Shown here one piece after another: positions 19,279 through 27,530 of a stretch of 64,000 nt of DNA. Source of the stretch: Pseudomonadota bacterium (GTDB lineage: Bacteria; Desulfobacterota; Binatia; Binatales; Binataceae); contig JAJPHI010000018.1 in the NCBI GenBank assembly GCA_021325355.1, positions 248,001-312,000 on the forward strand. The letters are read 5' to 3'. The notes beneath the pieces were generated by a model. It worked only from the letters and a program-made list of their open reading frames with translations, was not told the origin of the DNA and made no database searches. The position numbers were made by a program, and so were the translations under genes. How positions within the stretch are numbered: position 1 is the first letter of the stretch; every line of letters starts with the position of its first letter.

Positions 19279-20393
19279 CAGCCCTCGAAGAATTTATTGA
19301 AGTCCGTGGGCAGCAGACAGCGCGGGCGCCGATCCAAGCCGGCCGAATCGCAGCGCTGCAGGTACTCGTTGACGATCCGCCGCCAGAGCTGTCCCTGCAG
19401 CTCCATGCCCTTGTCGAAATGATCCAGCCCACCGCCCATCAGGATGGCCATTGGTTCGACCTGCTCGGGCACGCCGAACAGTTGCAGGAGAATTTTTTCG
19501 GCGTCATCGAGTTCGTTGTGAATTTCAGCGGCGAGTTCGGGCCGCGACTTGAGCTGCTCGCGCAGATGAACCGTGCCGTAGCCGACGTGGCGCGATTCGT
19601 CCTGCATACAGCGTCTGAAGATCTCCTGATCGACGCGCGTGGGAGCAAGGAATTCGCCCTGACGAAACATCGTCAGCACGAAACCTTCACCCAGCAGATG
19701 GAGCCGCGCAGTCTGCGCCGAGAAGTTGGGCGAGTCGAAGATTTTCTTCAGGCTCCATTCACTCGGCGGGCTGGCCACGCCAAGACCGCCGCCGTTGGCC
19801 AAGGCCCGTTTGCGAAAGACTTCGGTATGGCGCGCCTCGTCCATCGCCTGCGTGGCGAGAAATAACTTGACTTCGAGGAAGTCCTGGTTGATGCGGCTCA
19901 TCCAGCGCGTCGGCGCGTCCGCCGCGATAAATTCAACTTCGGTCAGGAAGGTGCAGAGCTGGCACATCGCGCGTTCGAGGTCGTCCGGCAACGGCTTAAG
20001 CTCGTGCCAGGGGATATCGCGCGCCGAGCTCCATTGTCGCGCGACGGCCTCTTCATAAAGCTCCATGACGTTGTCGGCCCAGCACTCCGCCTTCTGATTG
20101 ACGGTGAAGCCGAGCGACGGCAGGTCAGACGGCAGCGCGGCGCCGCGCGGCGCCATCGAAAGATGATCACCGCCTTTTTCCGGCACCACGCCATACGTCC
20201 CGATTTCGATATCCTTGAGGCGCAGTCCGAGATTGCCGGGTCTCGCGTGCACGCCCCATTCGCCATGCTGATTCATCCAGCCGAGGTCAGGCGTGCCGCT
20301 ATGGTAGAGCTTCTGCAGATATGCCGAGGGTTCATACTTGTACCGCGCTTCACTGCCGATCCGCGCTTCATCTTTGATCTGGACTGTCGGCAT
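19278..20393 (-). CDS. Ferritin-like diiron (R2-type) oxidase/oxygenase
   Basis: A 371-residue ferritin-like four-helix protein with a diiron carboxylate site. Ligand candidates fall in the expected order: the E114/E115 helix, E152/E154 (TEVEF), E186-x-x-H189 (DEARH), E236 (LLGEGF) and E266-x-x-H269 (DESRHVGYG). The second E-x-x-H with the GYG follow-up resembles R2-like ligand-binding oxidases and AurF/MiaE-type monooxygenases more than ribonucleotide reductase. No RNR large subunit is near. It heads a two-gene unit with the overlapping 145-residue protein. The substrate is unknown; an N- or C-oxygenation of a small molecule or lipid is plausible. Confidence 0.8.
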   Translation of the reverse strand: MPTVQIKDEARIGSEARYKYEPSAYLQKLYHSGTPDLGWMNQHGEWGVHARPGNLGLRLKDIEIGTYGVVPEKGGDHLSMAPRGAALPSDLPSLGFTVNQKAECWADNVMELYEEAVARQWSSARDIPWHELKPLPDDLERAMCQLCTFLTEVEFIAADAPTRWMSRINQDFLEVKLFLATQAMDEARHTEVFRKRALANGGGLGVASPPSEWSLKKIFDSPNFSAQTARLHLLGEGFVLTMFRQGEFLAPTRVDQEIFRRCMQDESRHVGYGTVHLREQLKSRPELAAEIHNELDDAEKILLQLFGVPEQVEPMAILMGGGLDHFDKGMELQGQLWRRIVNEYLQRCDSAGLDRRPRCLLPTDFNKFFEG

Positions 20394-20423
20394 AGATTGT
20401 CCCCTTGGGATGCCTCCGGATTT

Positions 20424-20448
20424 CGGCGCCGGCCATCTGCGGCGCCGG
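20424..20448. repeat. Repeated palindrome upstream of the diiron oxidase
   Basis: The 9-mer CGGCGCCGG occurs twice with a 7-base gap. Because CGGCGCCG is self-complementary, the two copies can form an 8-bp hairpin or bind a dimeric regulator. It lies about 30 bases upstream of the diiron oxidase start, inside the divergent spacer. Confidence 0.5.
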
Positions 20449-20591
20449 TCTCTAACTTAGGCCAATCGCGTCAACTTCGTCCATAGCGACCTGCGCGCAG
20501 CGCGTTCGGGCATGGCAAACAAGTGTCTTCCCATTCGTCGCGAATTCGGTTTTTTTGAAAACACTGAATGCAACAGGGAGGAGTTGCTGAA

Positions 20592-21170
20592 ATGAAGGGA
20601 TGGGGTGTTTTGTCTATGGCCGGCGCGCTCTGCGTCGGTTTAGCCGGTGTCGCCTTCGGTGCCAGCTCAGGGCCAACCACCAAGACCTTAACCGCCAAAC
20701 TGGTGATCAACTACAACCAGACGCAGACTCCGGGGGCATGTCCGAATGCCGGCTATGCGACCCTCGCTGCATGCAGCACCGACACCTGCTCATGTTTGGT
20801 GGACCCGAACGCGACAATTTCCGGCAAAATCGCCGGCAAAGGAACCGCCGTCGTGTCGATTACCGAGGATGAGAGTCAGCAGGTCCCGCTGACTCCTTCA
20901 AATTCCAAGGACGTCTGCACGCCCATGTACGTAAATGCCGATATCAATTCGACGCTGAAAGGCAATCCGCAGACTGAAACCATCAGCATGCATCTGGTCA
21001 TTTGTCACGCGCTGACTGCGAAGGGCAACGAGTCCATCGATGGCGGCTTCGGGATCGAGACGACGCCACCCGCCTCCAACGGCGCGACCGGCTGGGGCAC
21101 CGTGACGGGAAGCACGGACAACAGCACTGAGACGGCGACGTTGACCCTCAAGGGTTCGATCACCCAGTAG
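20592..21170 (+). CDS. Exported Cys-containing protein of unknown function
   Basis: A 192-residue protein starting at the ATG preceded by a strong GGGAGGAG ribosome site; an ATG 24 bases upstream lacks one. The N-terminus is a Sec signal peptide (WGVLSMAGALCVGLAGVAFG then ASS). The mature part is rich in Thr, Ser, Asn and Gly. It has Cys at ACPNAG, LAACSTDTCSCL, KDVCTP and VICHA, which could form disulfides. The pattern of short hydrophilic strands suggests a beta-sandwich periplasmic or surface protein. I do not recognise a family. It is monocistronic, flanked by a divergent spacer and a palindromic terminator-like element. Confidence 0.75.
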   Translation: MKGWGVLSMAGALCVGLAGVAFGASSGPTTKTLTAKLVINYNQTQTPGACPNAGYATLAACSTDTCSCLVDPNATISGKIAGKGTAVVSITEDESQQVPLTPSNSKDVCTPMYVNADINSTLKGNPQTETISMHLVICHALTAKGNESIDGGFGIETTPPASNGATGWGTVTGSTDNSTETATLTLKGSITQ

Positions 21171-21180
21171 TCATGCTGAC

Positions 21181-21206
21181 GTGCGCTCCTCGGCCGAGGA
21201 GCGCAC
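21181..21206. terminator. 26-bp perfect palindrome between convergent genes
   Basis: GTGCGCTCCTCGG followed immediately by its exact reverse complement gives a 26-bp perfect palindrome, 10 bases after the exported-protein stop and 22 bases before the TPP-enzyme stop. It has no U-tract on either side. A bidirectional Rho-independent-like terminator or mRNA 3-prime end protector is the simplest reading. Confidence 0.6.
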
Positions 21207-21228
21207 GCTGCTTCAGCGCCTTCTGCGA

Positions 21229-22863
21229 TCAATAGCCGGCGAAGCCCATGTCGGTCGTAGCCTGCGCGTTGGGATCGGTGCAGACGTTGACCAGCGCCGG
21301 TTTGCCGGCCTTCATCGCGCGCTCAATCGCCGGTCTGATGTCGGCGGGCTTTTCGACGAACTCGCCATAGCCCCCCAGGGCCTCGACCAACTTGTCGTAG
21401 CGTTGATAACCGAGCTCGCGGCCGACATTGCCGCCGGTCTGGCGCGAGGTAAAGCCGGCGTTGTTCGAGACCACGACCACGATATTGAGCTTGTGACGGA
21501 TCGCGGTATCCATCTCCATCCCGTTCCAGCCGAAGGCGCCGTCGCCGCTCAGGACGACCACCGGCTTATCGGGGGCGGCCGCCTTGGCGCCGATACCGAA
21601 GGGGATACCGATTCCCATGCAGCCGTGCGGGCCGGCATTCAGGCTGCATCGCGCGCCGTAGATCGGAATTGACTGACGGGCGAAATTCAGAATTTCGTGG
21701 CCGTCGGTCACCAGGATCGTATCGCGCGAGATGACCTCCTTGACCTCGTTGCACAGCCGCAGCGGATGGATCGGAACATTATCGGAATGCAGCAGGGGCG
21801 CGCTGCGCTCGAGGTTCGAACGATGCTTCGCGCCGAGCTGGGCAACCCACGGCGTTTCCTCGCGCGGATTGAAGCGCCCCTTCGCTTCCGCGGTCAGTTG
21901 CTGGAGGACCAGCCGCGCGTCGCCGATAATGCCGACGTCGGCGGCGCGATTGTGACCGATCTCGCGTCCGTCGAGATTGACGTTGATGAACTTCGCCGTA
22001 GGCGAAAAGCGCGGCGCGCGCAGGAACGACAGCATCGAGTTGGCGCGCGCGCCGATTACCAGGACCGCGTCGGCCTCGCGGAACGCCGTCGAACGCGCCG
22101 CCGGAAACGACCGCGGATGATCCTCGGCGATAACGCCGCGACCCTGCGGCGTGGTGAAGAACGGAATCCCGGTGGTATCCACGAACTCCTGCAGCGCCGC
22201 TTCCGCGCCCGACCAGAGCACGCCGCTGCCGGTAAGGATTAACGGCTTGCGCGCCTCGGCGAGCACCTCGACGGCCTGGCGGATAAGCGCCGGGTCGCCG
22301 GCGGGGCGCGCCTCCGTGCGATAGCCGGGAGGCACCCAGTTGATGCGTTCCTCGTCGACCTTGCCGGCGAGGATATCTCCCGGCAGATCCAGATAGACCG
22401 GACCGCGCTTGCCATCGAGCGCTTCGCGAAAGGCGATACTGATGTACTCGGGAATCCGGTAACCAAGATCTATGCGATAGGCGCTCTTGACGATGGGTCG
22501 CATCATCGGCACCTGGTCCATTTCCTGGAAGGTGTCGAGCGTCCATCCGCGCATCGGCGCCGAACCGCCGATCGCGATGATGGGCGACGCGTCGGCCCAG
22601 GCATTGGCGAGGCCCGTCACCAGGTTGGCGACCCCCGGGCCCATCGGCGCAATACAGATGCCCGGCTTGCCGGTGACTCGCGCGTACGCGTGGGCCATCA
22701 TCGCCGCCGCCTGCTCATGGCGGACATAGATGCCCTGCATGCCCAGTTTAAGGCAGGCTTCGGCCGTCCCGCTGGTCGGCCCGCCCATCATGAAGAAAAA
22801 AGTATCGACGCCTTCCTGCTGAAAGCAGCGTGCGATTATCTCCTCACCTCGCAAAGTGCCCAT
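21229..22863 (-). CDS. Thiamine-diphosphate-dependent lyase/decarboxylase
   Basis: A 544-residue ThDP enzyme of the acetolactate synthase/oxalyl-CoA decarboxylase/2-hydroxyacyl-CoA lyase superfamily. The N-terminal PYR domain has the catalytic Glu at residue 50 (VRHEQAAAMMAHAYAR). The central domain follows. The PP domain has the Mg-ThDP motif GDGAFGWNGMEMDTAI from residue 440 and SNNAGF. Genuine biosynthetic IlvB is less likely because no ilvN or ilvC is near and the C-terminal NVCTDPNAQATT tail is typical of the catabolic or HACL-like branch. A Crp-type regulator and an OFA-like transporter nearby hint at organic-acid metabolism, which is inference. The substrate is not determinable here. 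Confidence 0.85.
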   Translation of the reverse strand: MGTLRGEEIIARCFQQEGVDTFFFMMGGPTSGTAEACLKLGMQGIYVRHEQAAAMMAHAYARVTGKPGICIAPMGPGVANLVTGLANAWADASPIIAIGGSAPMRGWTLDTFQEMDQVPMMRPIVKSAYRIDLGYRIPEYISIAFREALDGKRGPVYLDLPGDILAGKVDEERINWVPPGYRTEARPAGDPALIRQAVEVLAEARKPLILTGSGVLWSGAEAALQEFVDTTGIPFFTTPQGRGVIAEDHPRSFPAARSTAFREADAVLVIGARANSMLSFLRAPRFSPTAKFINVNLDGREIGHNRAADVGIIGDARLVLQQLTAEAKGRFNPREETPWVAQLGAKHRSNLERSAPLLHSDNVPIHPLRLCNEVKEVISRDTILVTDGHEILNFARQSIPIYGARCSLNAGPHGCMGIGIPFGIGAKAAAPDKPVVVLSGDGAFGWNGMEMDTAIRHKLNIVVVVSNNAGFTSRQTGGNVGRELGYQRYDKLVEALGGYGEFVEKPADIRPAIERAMKAGKPALVNVCTDPNAQATTDMGFAGY

Positions 22864-23474
22864 CGCGGATGCAGCTCCTTCCGAGCGATGCCCGTAATGT
22901 GCGGGCTCGCTCGCAGATGTTGGAGCAATCCCACAGGCCGGATGTCAAGAGCAGCCGGGTCGGCGGTTCGGCAATTCGGGCGATGGGAAAACGACGCTCG
23001 GGTGCGCCGACACTTTCTGGGCGCGCCACTTTGCCACAACTGATGGTCAGACGGCGCCCAAGCGAAAGTTTAGGAGCCGCGTCGTCGGTGAGAAGCTTCA
23101 TTTGGCCATCGCTTGGTTAAAGTGAAAGCGCTCTTTTTTTCCGACCGCACTTGCCGGTGACAAAATTAACCGGGCAAAAAATTCAACTTCTTCAAAGTAA
23201 GCGAGTTTTGCCAAGCAATAAGCGCAAGGAAGCAAAATATGGCTGAGGCATAGCGCTTGCTGAAGTTATCAATGACCGCGGCCGACGCGATTGCACGGCG
23301 GGTGAACCTTGTCGGAAAGGGGATGCGGGAGCGACCGGTTGTGCTGGTCAAGCCGGAGGCAATTGCCGCAGCAACACGGCACCTAATCGAAATCAAATCG
23401 CAAACGTACTCAAGAGAGAGCAACGCTTCGGCGCGCGATAAGACCGACATCGACAAGCGGAGGATCATCAAATC
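22864..23474. other. 611-bp spacer between TPP enzyme and Crp-type regulator
   Basis: This is the longest gap in the left half and is distinctly AT-richer from about 23090 onward than its surroundings. A short open frame at 23272-23478 (listed separately) is the only coding possibility. A T-run (CGCTCTTTTTTT around 23125-23140) follows an AGCGCT palindrome and could end a short transcript. No tRNA-like fold or clear paired promoter boxes were found. It presumably holds the divergent promoters of the two flanking genes. Confidence 0.6.
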
Positions 23475-23478
23475 GTGA
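23272..23478 (+). CDS. Possible short leader protein before the Crp-type regulator
   Basis: A 68-codon frame from ATG 23272 whose stop TGA overlaps the GTG start of the Crp gene (GTGA), the geometry of translational coupling. The protein is basic and unlike anything I recognise, with Ala/Arg-rich and then Lys/Ser/Asp-rich halves. No ribosome site precedes the ATG and base composition is not strongly coding, so the overlap may be chance. Confidence 0.3.
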   Translation: MTAADAIARRVNLVGKGMRERPVVLVKPEAIAAATRHLIEIKSQTYSRESNASARDKTDIDKRRIIKS

Positions 23479-24266
23479 GCGGGCAAACAACTGACGAAAT
23501 CAGGCGGCGTCTGCTGCATCGATTGAGCCAGCTCAATCTCGGCGGCGAGCTGTTCGACGAATTGATCGGCCAGATGATGCTGGTCAGCTATGCCGCCGGT
23601 ACCACCATTTTCCATCAGGGATCGTCGGCGGAACTATTATTGTGGCTCGTCAAGGGCGTGGCGAAAGTCTATTGCCCGTTTGAGGACGCGAGCGGCCGGG
23701 TGCTCACGCGACTCGCCGGACCGGGCGATCTGCTGGGACAGATCAACAGTCTCAATGGCAACGGCCATCGGCAGTTGTTCGAGGCGCAGGCCGCGAGTAA
23801 GTGCGAAGTTGCGGTACTCGGCCGCGAGTGCGCGCTACGCGTCCTGCAGAAACTCGAGAAAACGCAACTGCTGACGCTGCTCGACAGTCTGCATCTGGTC
23901 TGGTCGGAAGCACTGTTCTGGTATGTGCGGCTGCTCGGGCTCGGCTTTCGCCATCGGCTCGAGGCGGTGCTGAGCGACCTGGCGTTGCGCTTTGGCGTCC
24001 GCGAAAAACGCGGAGTTTTGATCATTCCCGAGCTCTCGCAACTCGATCTCGCGGAAATGATCGGCAGCTCGCGGCCGATGATCACGCGCCTGCTCAAGGA
24101 GATGAGCGAGTCTGGTGAACTGGCGCGTCACGGCAAGCAGTTGATCATCACGCCCGAGGTGGCGTGGCTGAATGCGAGGACGCCGGTGTCGGCGACCGAC
24201 CCCCGGCGCCATCTCAACGGCGACGCGAGTTATCATCAGCCGATCATCGCCAATCATGCGGCCTGA
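23475..24266 (+). CDS. Crp/Fnr-family transcriptional regulator
   Basis: A 263-residue regulator. Residues about 20-130 form the cyclic-nucleotide-binding-like beta barrel (GTTIFHQGSSAELLLWLVKGVAKVY, RLAGPGDLLGQINSL). A long dimer helix comes next. The winged helix-turn-helix has LSQLDLAEMIGSSRPMITRLLKEMSESGELA, where the S-S-R-P-M-I-T-R recognition helix is the CRP type. FNR-type N-terminal Cys residues are absent, so oxygen sensing by an Fe-S cluster is unlikely. The ligand is unknown. It is divergent from the TPP enzyme across a 611-bp spacer, which it could control. Confidence 0.87.
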   Translation: MSGQTTDEIRRRLLHRLSQLNLGGELFDELIGQMMLVSYAAGTTIFHQGSSAELLLWLVKGVAKVYCPFEDASGRVLTRLAGPGDLLGQINSLNGNGHRQLFEAQAASKCEVAVLGRECALRVLQKLEKTQLLTLLDSLHLVWSEALFWYVRLLGLGFRHRLEAVLSDLALRFGVREKRGVLIIPELSQLDLAEMIGSSRPMITRLLKEMSESGELARHGKQLIITPEVAWLNARTPVSATDPRRHLNGDASYHQPIIANHAA

Positions 24267-24390
24267 ACCTGGGCTGCGGGCGATCGGTGCGGCTTCCGGC
24301 GAAACGGCGGCGGCCGTCGATGCCGGCTGAGACGACTGGTGGTTCTGCCAAAGGGTCGGTACCTCGCGGAAGGAAAGGACGCGACAACAG

Positions 24391-25170
24391 ATGAAGGCGA
24401 CAGCTAAGGCGTTAGTGGTGGGACTGGGCGAGGTCGGCGGCGCCCTTGCCGAGATTCTGGATCGCGCTTTTGGCGCCGTTTTGCGCCAGGACCTCGAGCC
24501 GATTGCGGCTGACGCGCCGGTCGGCATCATGCATATCTGCATTCCTTTCAAGGAGGCGGAAAGCTTCAATCGCGCGGTGGTCGAATATGCCCGGAAGTTT
24601 CAGCCGGGCCTGATTATCGTCAACAGCACGGTGCTGCCGGGGACCACGCGCGCTATCGCTGACGCCACACGCCTCCCGACGGCTTACAGTCCCGTGCGCG
24701 GCAAGCACGTCCGCATGGTCGCCGACCTGCTGAAATATCGGAAATATGTCGCCGGCGTCACCGCCGAGGCCGCGCAGGCCGCGGCTCAGCATTTCAGCGC
24801 GGCAGGCATGAAAGTGGGCCGGATGGACAAGCCTGAGACTCTGGAACTCGCCAAGCTCGGCGAAACGACCTACTTCGGCCTCCAGATAGCCTTCGCGCAG
24901 GAGCTGAACCGCTACGCCGAACGGGTCGGCGGCGATTATGACGAGGCCATCGAATTCTTCGACGAGGTCGCGTTTCTGCCACCGGTCCGTTATTTTCCCG
25001 GTTTTATTGGCGGCCATTGCGTGATGCCGAATATCGAGCTGCTGCGCCGGATCGCCGGCTCACCCTTGCTGGAGGCGATCGTCGACTCGAATCGTCGTCG
25101 CGCCGAGGAGCTCGCGGCAACGTCCAACGGCGACGCGGCGCAGCGCGTGAAGCGTTCCGGCGAAGCTTGA
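24391..25170 (+). CDS. Short UDP-glucose/GDP-mannose dehydrogenase-like protein
   Basis: A 259-residue NAD-binding protein. It has an N-terminal dinucleotide fold (VVGLGEVGGALAEIL), a NSTVLPGTTRAIAD segment, a KLGETTYFGLQIAFAQELNR helix and FPGFIGGHCVMPNIELL. These correspond to the N-terminal and central domains of nucleotide-sugar dehydrogenases. The C-terminal UDP-binding domain is missing, and the protein is about 170 residues shorter than UDP-glucose dehydrogenase. The catalytic Cys is replaced by the GGHCVMP segment, which retains one Cys. It may use another substrate. It is preceded by AAGGAAAGGA as ribosome site. Confidence 0.7.
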   Translation: MKATAKALVVGLGEVGGALAEILDRAFGAVLRQDLEPIAADAPVGIMHICIPFKEAESFNRAVVEYARKFQPGLIIVNSTVLPGTTRAIADATRLPTAYSPVRGKHVRMVADLLKYRKYVAGVTAEAAQAAAQHFSAAGMKVGRMDKPETLELAKLGETTYFGLQIAFAQELNRYAERVGGDYDEAIEFFDEVAFLPPVRYFPGFIGGHCVMPNIELLRRIAGSPLLEAIVDSNRRRAEELAATSNGDAAQRVKRSGEA

Positions 25171-25284
25171 AGCGGCGCTGACGGATTTTTCTTCCTCACA
25201 ATTCCGGGAGAATCTGCAGTTGCCCGTCCGATCGGCATTGGCGGCGGGCGGCGATTGCGCTCATCGTGTGCCCGGATGACAACG

Positions 25285-25303
25285 CGCGCGCACACTGCGC
25301 GCG
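25285..25303. repeat. GC-rich hairpin upstream of the MFS transporter
   Basis: CGCGCGCA-CAC-TGCGCGCG forms an 8-bp stem with a 3-base loop in the 211-bp spacer before the MFS gene. It may be a transcript hairpin or a binding site; no T-run follows. Confidence 0.45.
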
Positions 25304-25381
25304 GATAGACAATCGCTGCGAATTGCGGAAGTCTGCTGACGGGCAGGGTGCGCAGGCTTCGTCGACAGGGGACATAGACGC

Positions 25382-26629
25382 ATGACGGCGATCGAACGTC
25401 GGGGATGGTTCATCGTGGCGTGTCTTTTCCTGGTGTTGCTGCTGGTCTTCGGCGGCGGCTACAACACCGTTCCAGTATTTGTACCCGCCCTGTTGCGCGG
25501 CTTCCCCGCCTGGAGTCATCAGCGGGTTTCGATTCTCCCCAGCGTTCTCGCCCTTTCCGCCGGTGTCAGCGTGCTGCCGGTCGGATGGCTGCTCGATCGT
25601 TTCGAGGCCCGGGTGCTGATGGTGATCGGCTGTGTGACGGCGGGCTGCGGCTTCCTGGTGGCGAGCCGGGCCGACAGTTTCGCGCCGCTGCTGATTGCCT
25701 ATCTGATGCTCGGATGCGGTATCGCGGCCGGCACGGCCTTGCCGGCGGCATATGTGATTGCGAACTGGTTCGAAGCCCGGCGCGGGCTCGCGATGGGTAT
25801 CGCGATCTCCGGTTCGACGATCGGCGGAATGGTGATGACGCTGGTGGCCGGCTATGCCATCCGCCACTGGGGATGGCGCGCGGCGTATCTCACGGTGGCA
25901 TTACCGATGATCGCCGTGGCGGCGCCGCTGGTGGCGGCGGCGGTGCGGAGTCGGCCGCCGGGCCGCGTCAAGCTGAACCCGAGGGACGCCGCGGCGGCGC
26001 TCGACGGCTATGAAGTTGCCGAGGCTTTGCGCACGCGTTCGTTCTGGATGATTGCCGCGGCGAATTTCTGTTTCGCCTTCTCCGCTACCGGCACCGCGAT
26101 CTACCTCGTCACCCATCTCGAGGGCGTGGGCTACAGCCAGGCCAACGCGGCGCTGGCGATGAGCCTCATTTTCGGCATCGCGGCGTTGGGCAAGATCCTG
26201 ATGGGATTGCTGGCCGATCGGCTGATGGCGCGGCGGACGCTCGCGCTCGATTTTCTAATCCAGGCGGGTGGCATCGCGCTGGTCTTCCAGGTGGCGCGTC
26301 CCGCCGGAATTGCCGCCTTCGTGCTGATCTATGGCATTTCGATCGCCGCGCCGCTGAGTCTCCTGCCGGTGCTGGTGGCGGAATCGATGGGGCTCAAGCG
26401 CTTTGGTCTGATCGGTGGTCTCGAGGGGTTGGTGCAAACCTTCGGCGCGGCGGTCGGGCCGATTGTCTCCGGCCGCATTTTCGATGCGACCCGCAGTTAT
26501 ACCTTCGCCTTCGAACTGTTCATCCTGATCAATCTGATTGGCGCGCTTTGCGCTTTCTCATGCGAGCCGTTTACGCCGGAGCCTCAGGCCGAACTGCGCC
26601 TCGCCCGTCCGGCTACCGCGCCTTCCTGA
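25382..26629 (+). CDS. MFS transporter, monocarboxylate/OFA-like
   Basis: A 415-residue major facilitator with 12 predicted transmembrane helices. The short loop between helices 2 and 3 (GWLLDRFEARVLMVIG) carries the MFS motif-A analogue. ANWFEARRGLAMGIAISGSTIGGMV in helices 4-5 is a hallmark of the monocarboxylate and oxalate:formate antiporter branch. A second motif-A copy appears as GLLADRLMARRTLAL. Uptake of a small organic anion is the best guess. It converges on the methyltransferase gene with 17 bases between stops. Confidence 0.85.
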   Translation: MTAIERRGWFIVACLFLVLLLVFGGGYNTVPVFVPALLRGFPAWSHQRVSILPSVLALSAGVSVLPVGWLLDRFEARVLMVIGCVTAGCGFLVASRADSFAPLLIAYLMLGCGIAAGTALPAAYVIANWFEARRGLAMGIAISGSTIGGMVMTLVAGYAIRHWGWRAAYLTVALPMIAVAAPLVAAAVRSRPPGRVKLNPRDAAAALDGYEVAEALRTRSFWMIAAANFCFAFSATGTAIYLVTHLEGVGYSQANAALAMSLIFGIAALGKILMGLLADRLMARRTLALDFLIQAGGIALVFQVARPAGIAAFVLIYGISIAAPLSLLPVLVAESMGLKRFGLIGGLEGLVQTFGAAVGPIVSGRIFDATRSYTFAFELFILINLIGALCAFSCEPFTPEPQAELRLARPATAPS

Positions 26630-26646
26630 GAATCGGAGCGGCGTGA

Positions 26647-27501
26647 TTAATTCGCCGCGCAAAAGAGGATCGTTTCGTTCGCGGTCCGAACCTTGCCGTC
26701 AGCAGCCGCGTAGGCGCGCGCGGCGTCCGTCACCGCGGCGATAATCTGATCGCGCATTTCGGGGGTCTGCCGCTCGAGCAGCGCGCGAAAAGGCGCTGCG
26801 ACGTCGCGGCGGAACTCAGCGAAATCCGCCGGTGACGCCATCTCCCACACCACCTGCATGCGTTCGATGACCACGTCATGAAAGCCCGCTTCCTGCAGCG
26901 CGCTCTGGAGAATCGAGGTATCGGCCAGGCGCAGCGGATCGAGCGCGTTCGGCGGTGGCGGCGGCAATTTCGCCAGACGGCGCACCGCGTCAGCGCCGAG
27001 CGTGATCATTGGCACCTTGTCCGGTGTGGACCAGACCGCGGTGGCGAAGCGCGCCCCCGGTTTGAGATGCGCACGGATGCGCTTCAGTGCACCCGTCAGG
27101 TCGGGCATGAACATCAGGCCCCAACGACACAGGGCGGCGTCGAACGCGCCGTCGACGCCGAGCTGTTCGGCGTCGCTCTGCAGGAATTCGATATTGTGTA
27201 GGCCGACCGCGGCGGCCCGCTCCCGTCCGATAGCGAGCATCCCGGCGGATTGATCGGTGGCGATGACACGGCCGCTCGGACCGACGCGCCGCGCCGCGGT
27301 GACTGCGGGCTCGCCGTTGCCGGTGGCGATATCCAGCACCCGATCACCCGCCTTGACGGCGGCGAGGTCGACGAGACGGTCGCTGACGTGCTGGGCTGAG
27401 CGCTCGAACAGCGGCCACCATTTTTTCCATCCGGCGGCGGCCGCGTCCCAGTCACGTTGCTGATCCTGTTTGAAGCGTTCGGCGTCAAGCGGCTCGGTCA
27501 T
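26647..27501 (-). CDS. Class I SAM-dependent methyltransferase
   Basis: A 284-residue Rossmann methyltransferase. Motif I is VLDIATGNGEPAVTAARRVG near residues 55-70, followed by VIATDQSAGML (motif II), the FLQSDAEQLGVDGAFDAALCRWGLMFM region and a KPGARFATAVW strand. The UbiE/YcgJ type is indicated. The N-terminal helix has several Trp residues (WKKWWPLFERSA). It is last in a minus-strand run with alaC and an MFS gene (29 bases after alaC). The substrate is unknown. Confidence 0.85.
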   Translation of the reverse strand: MTEPLDAERFKQDQQRDWDAAAAGWKKWWPLFERSAQHVSDRLVDLAAVKAGDRVLDIATGNGEPAVTAARRVGPSGRVIATDQSAGMLAIGRERAAAVGLHNIEFLQSDAEQLGVDGAFDAALCRWGLMFMPDLTGALKRIRAHLKPGARFATAVWSTPDKVPMITLGADAVRRLAKLPPPPPNALDPLRLADTSILQSALQEAGFHDVVIERMQVVWEMASPADFAEFRRDVAAPFRALLERQTPEMRDQIIAAVTDAARAYAAADGKVRTANETILFCAAN

Positions 27502-27530
27502 GGCAGTAGCCTCGGTTGGTGGGGTTGAAC

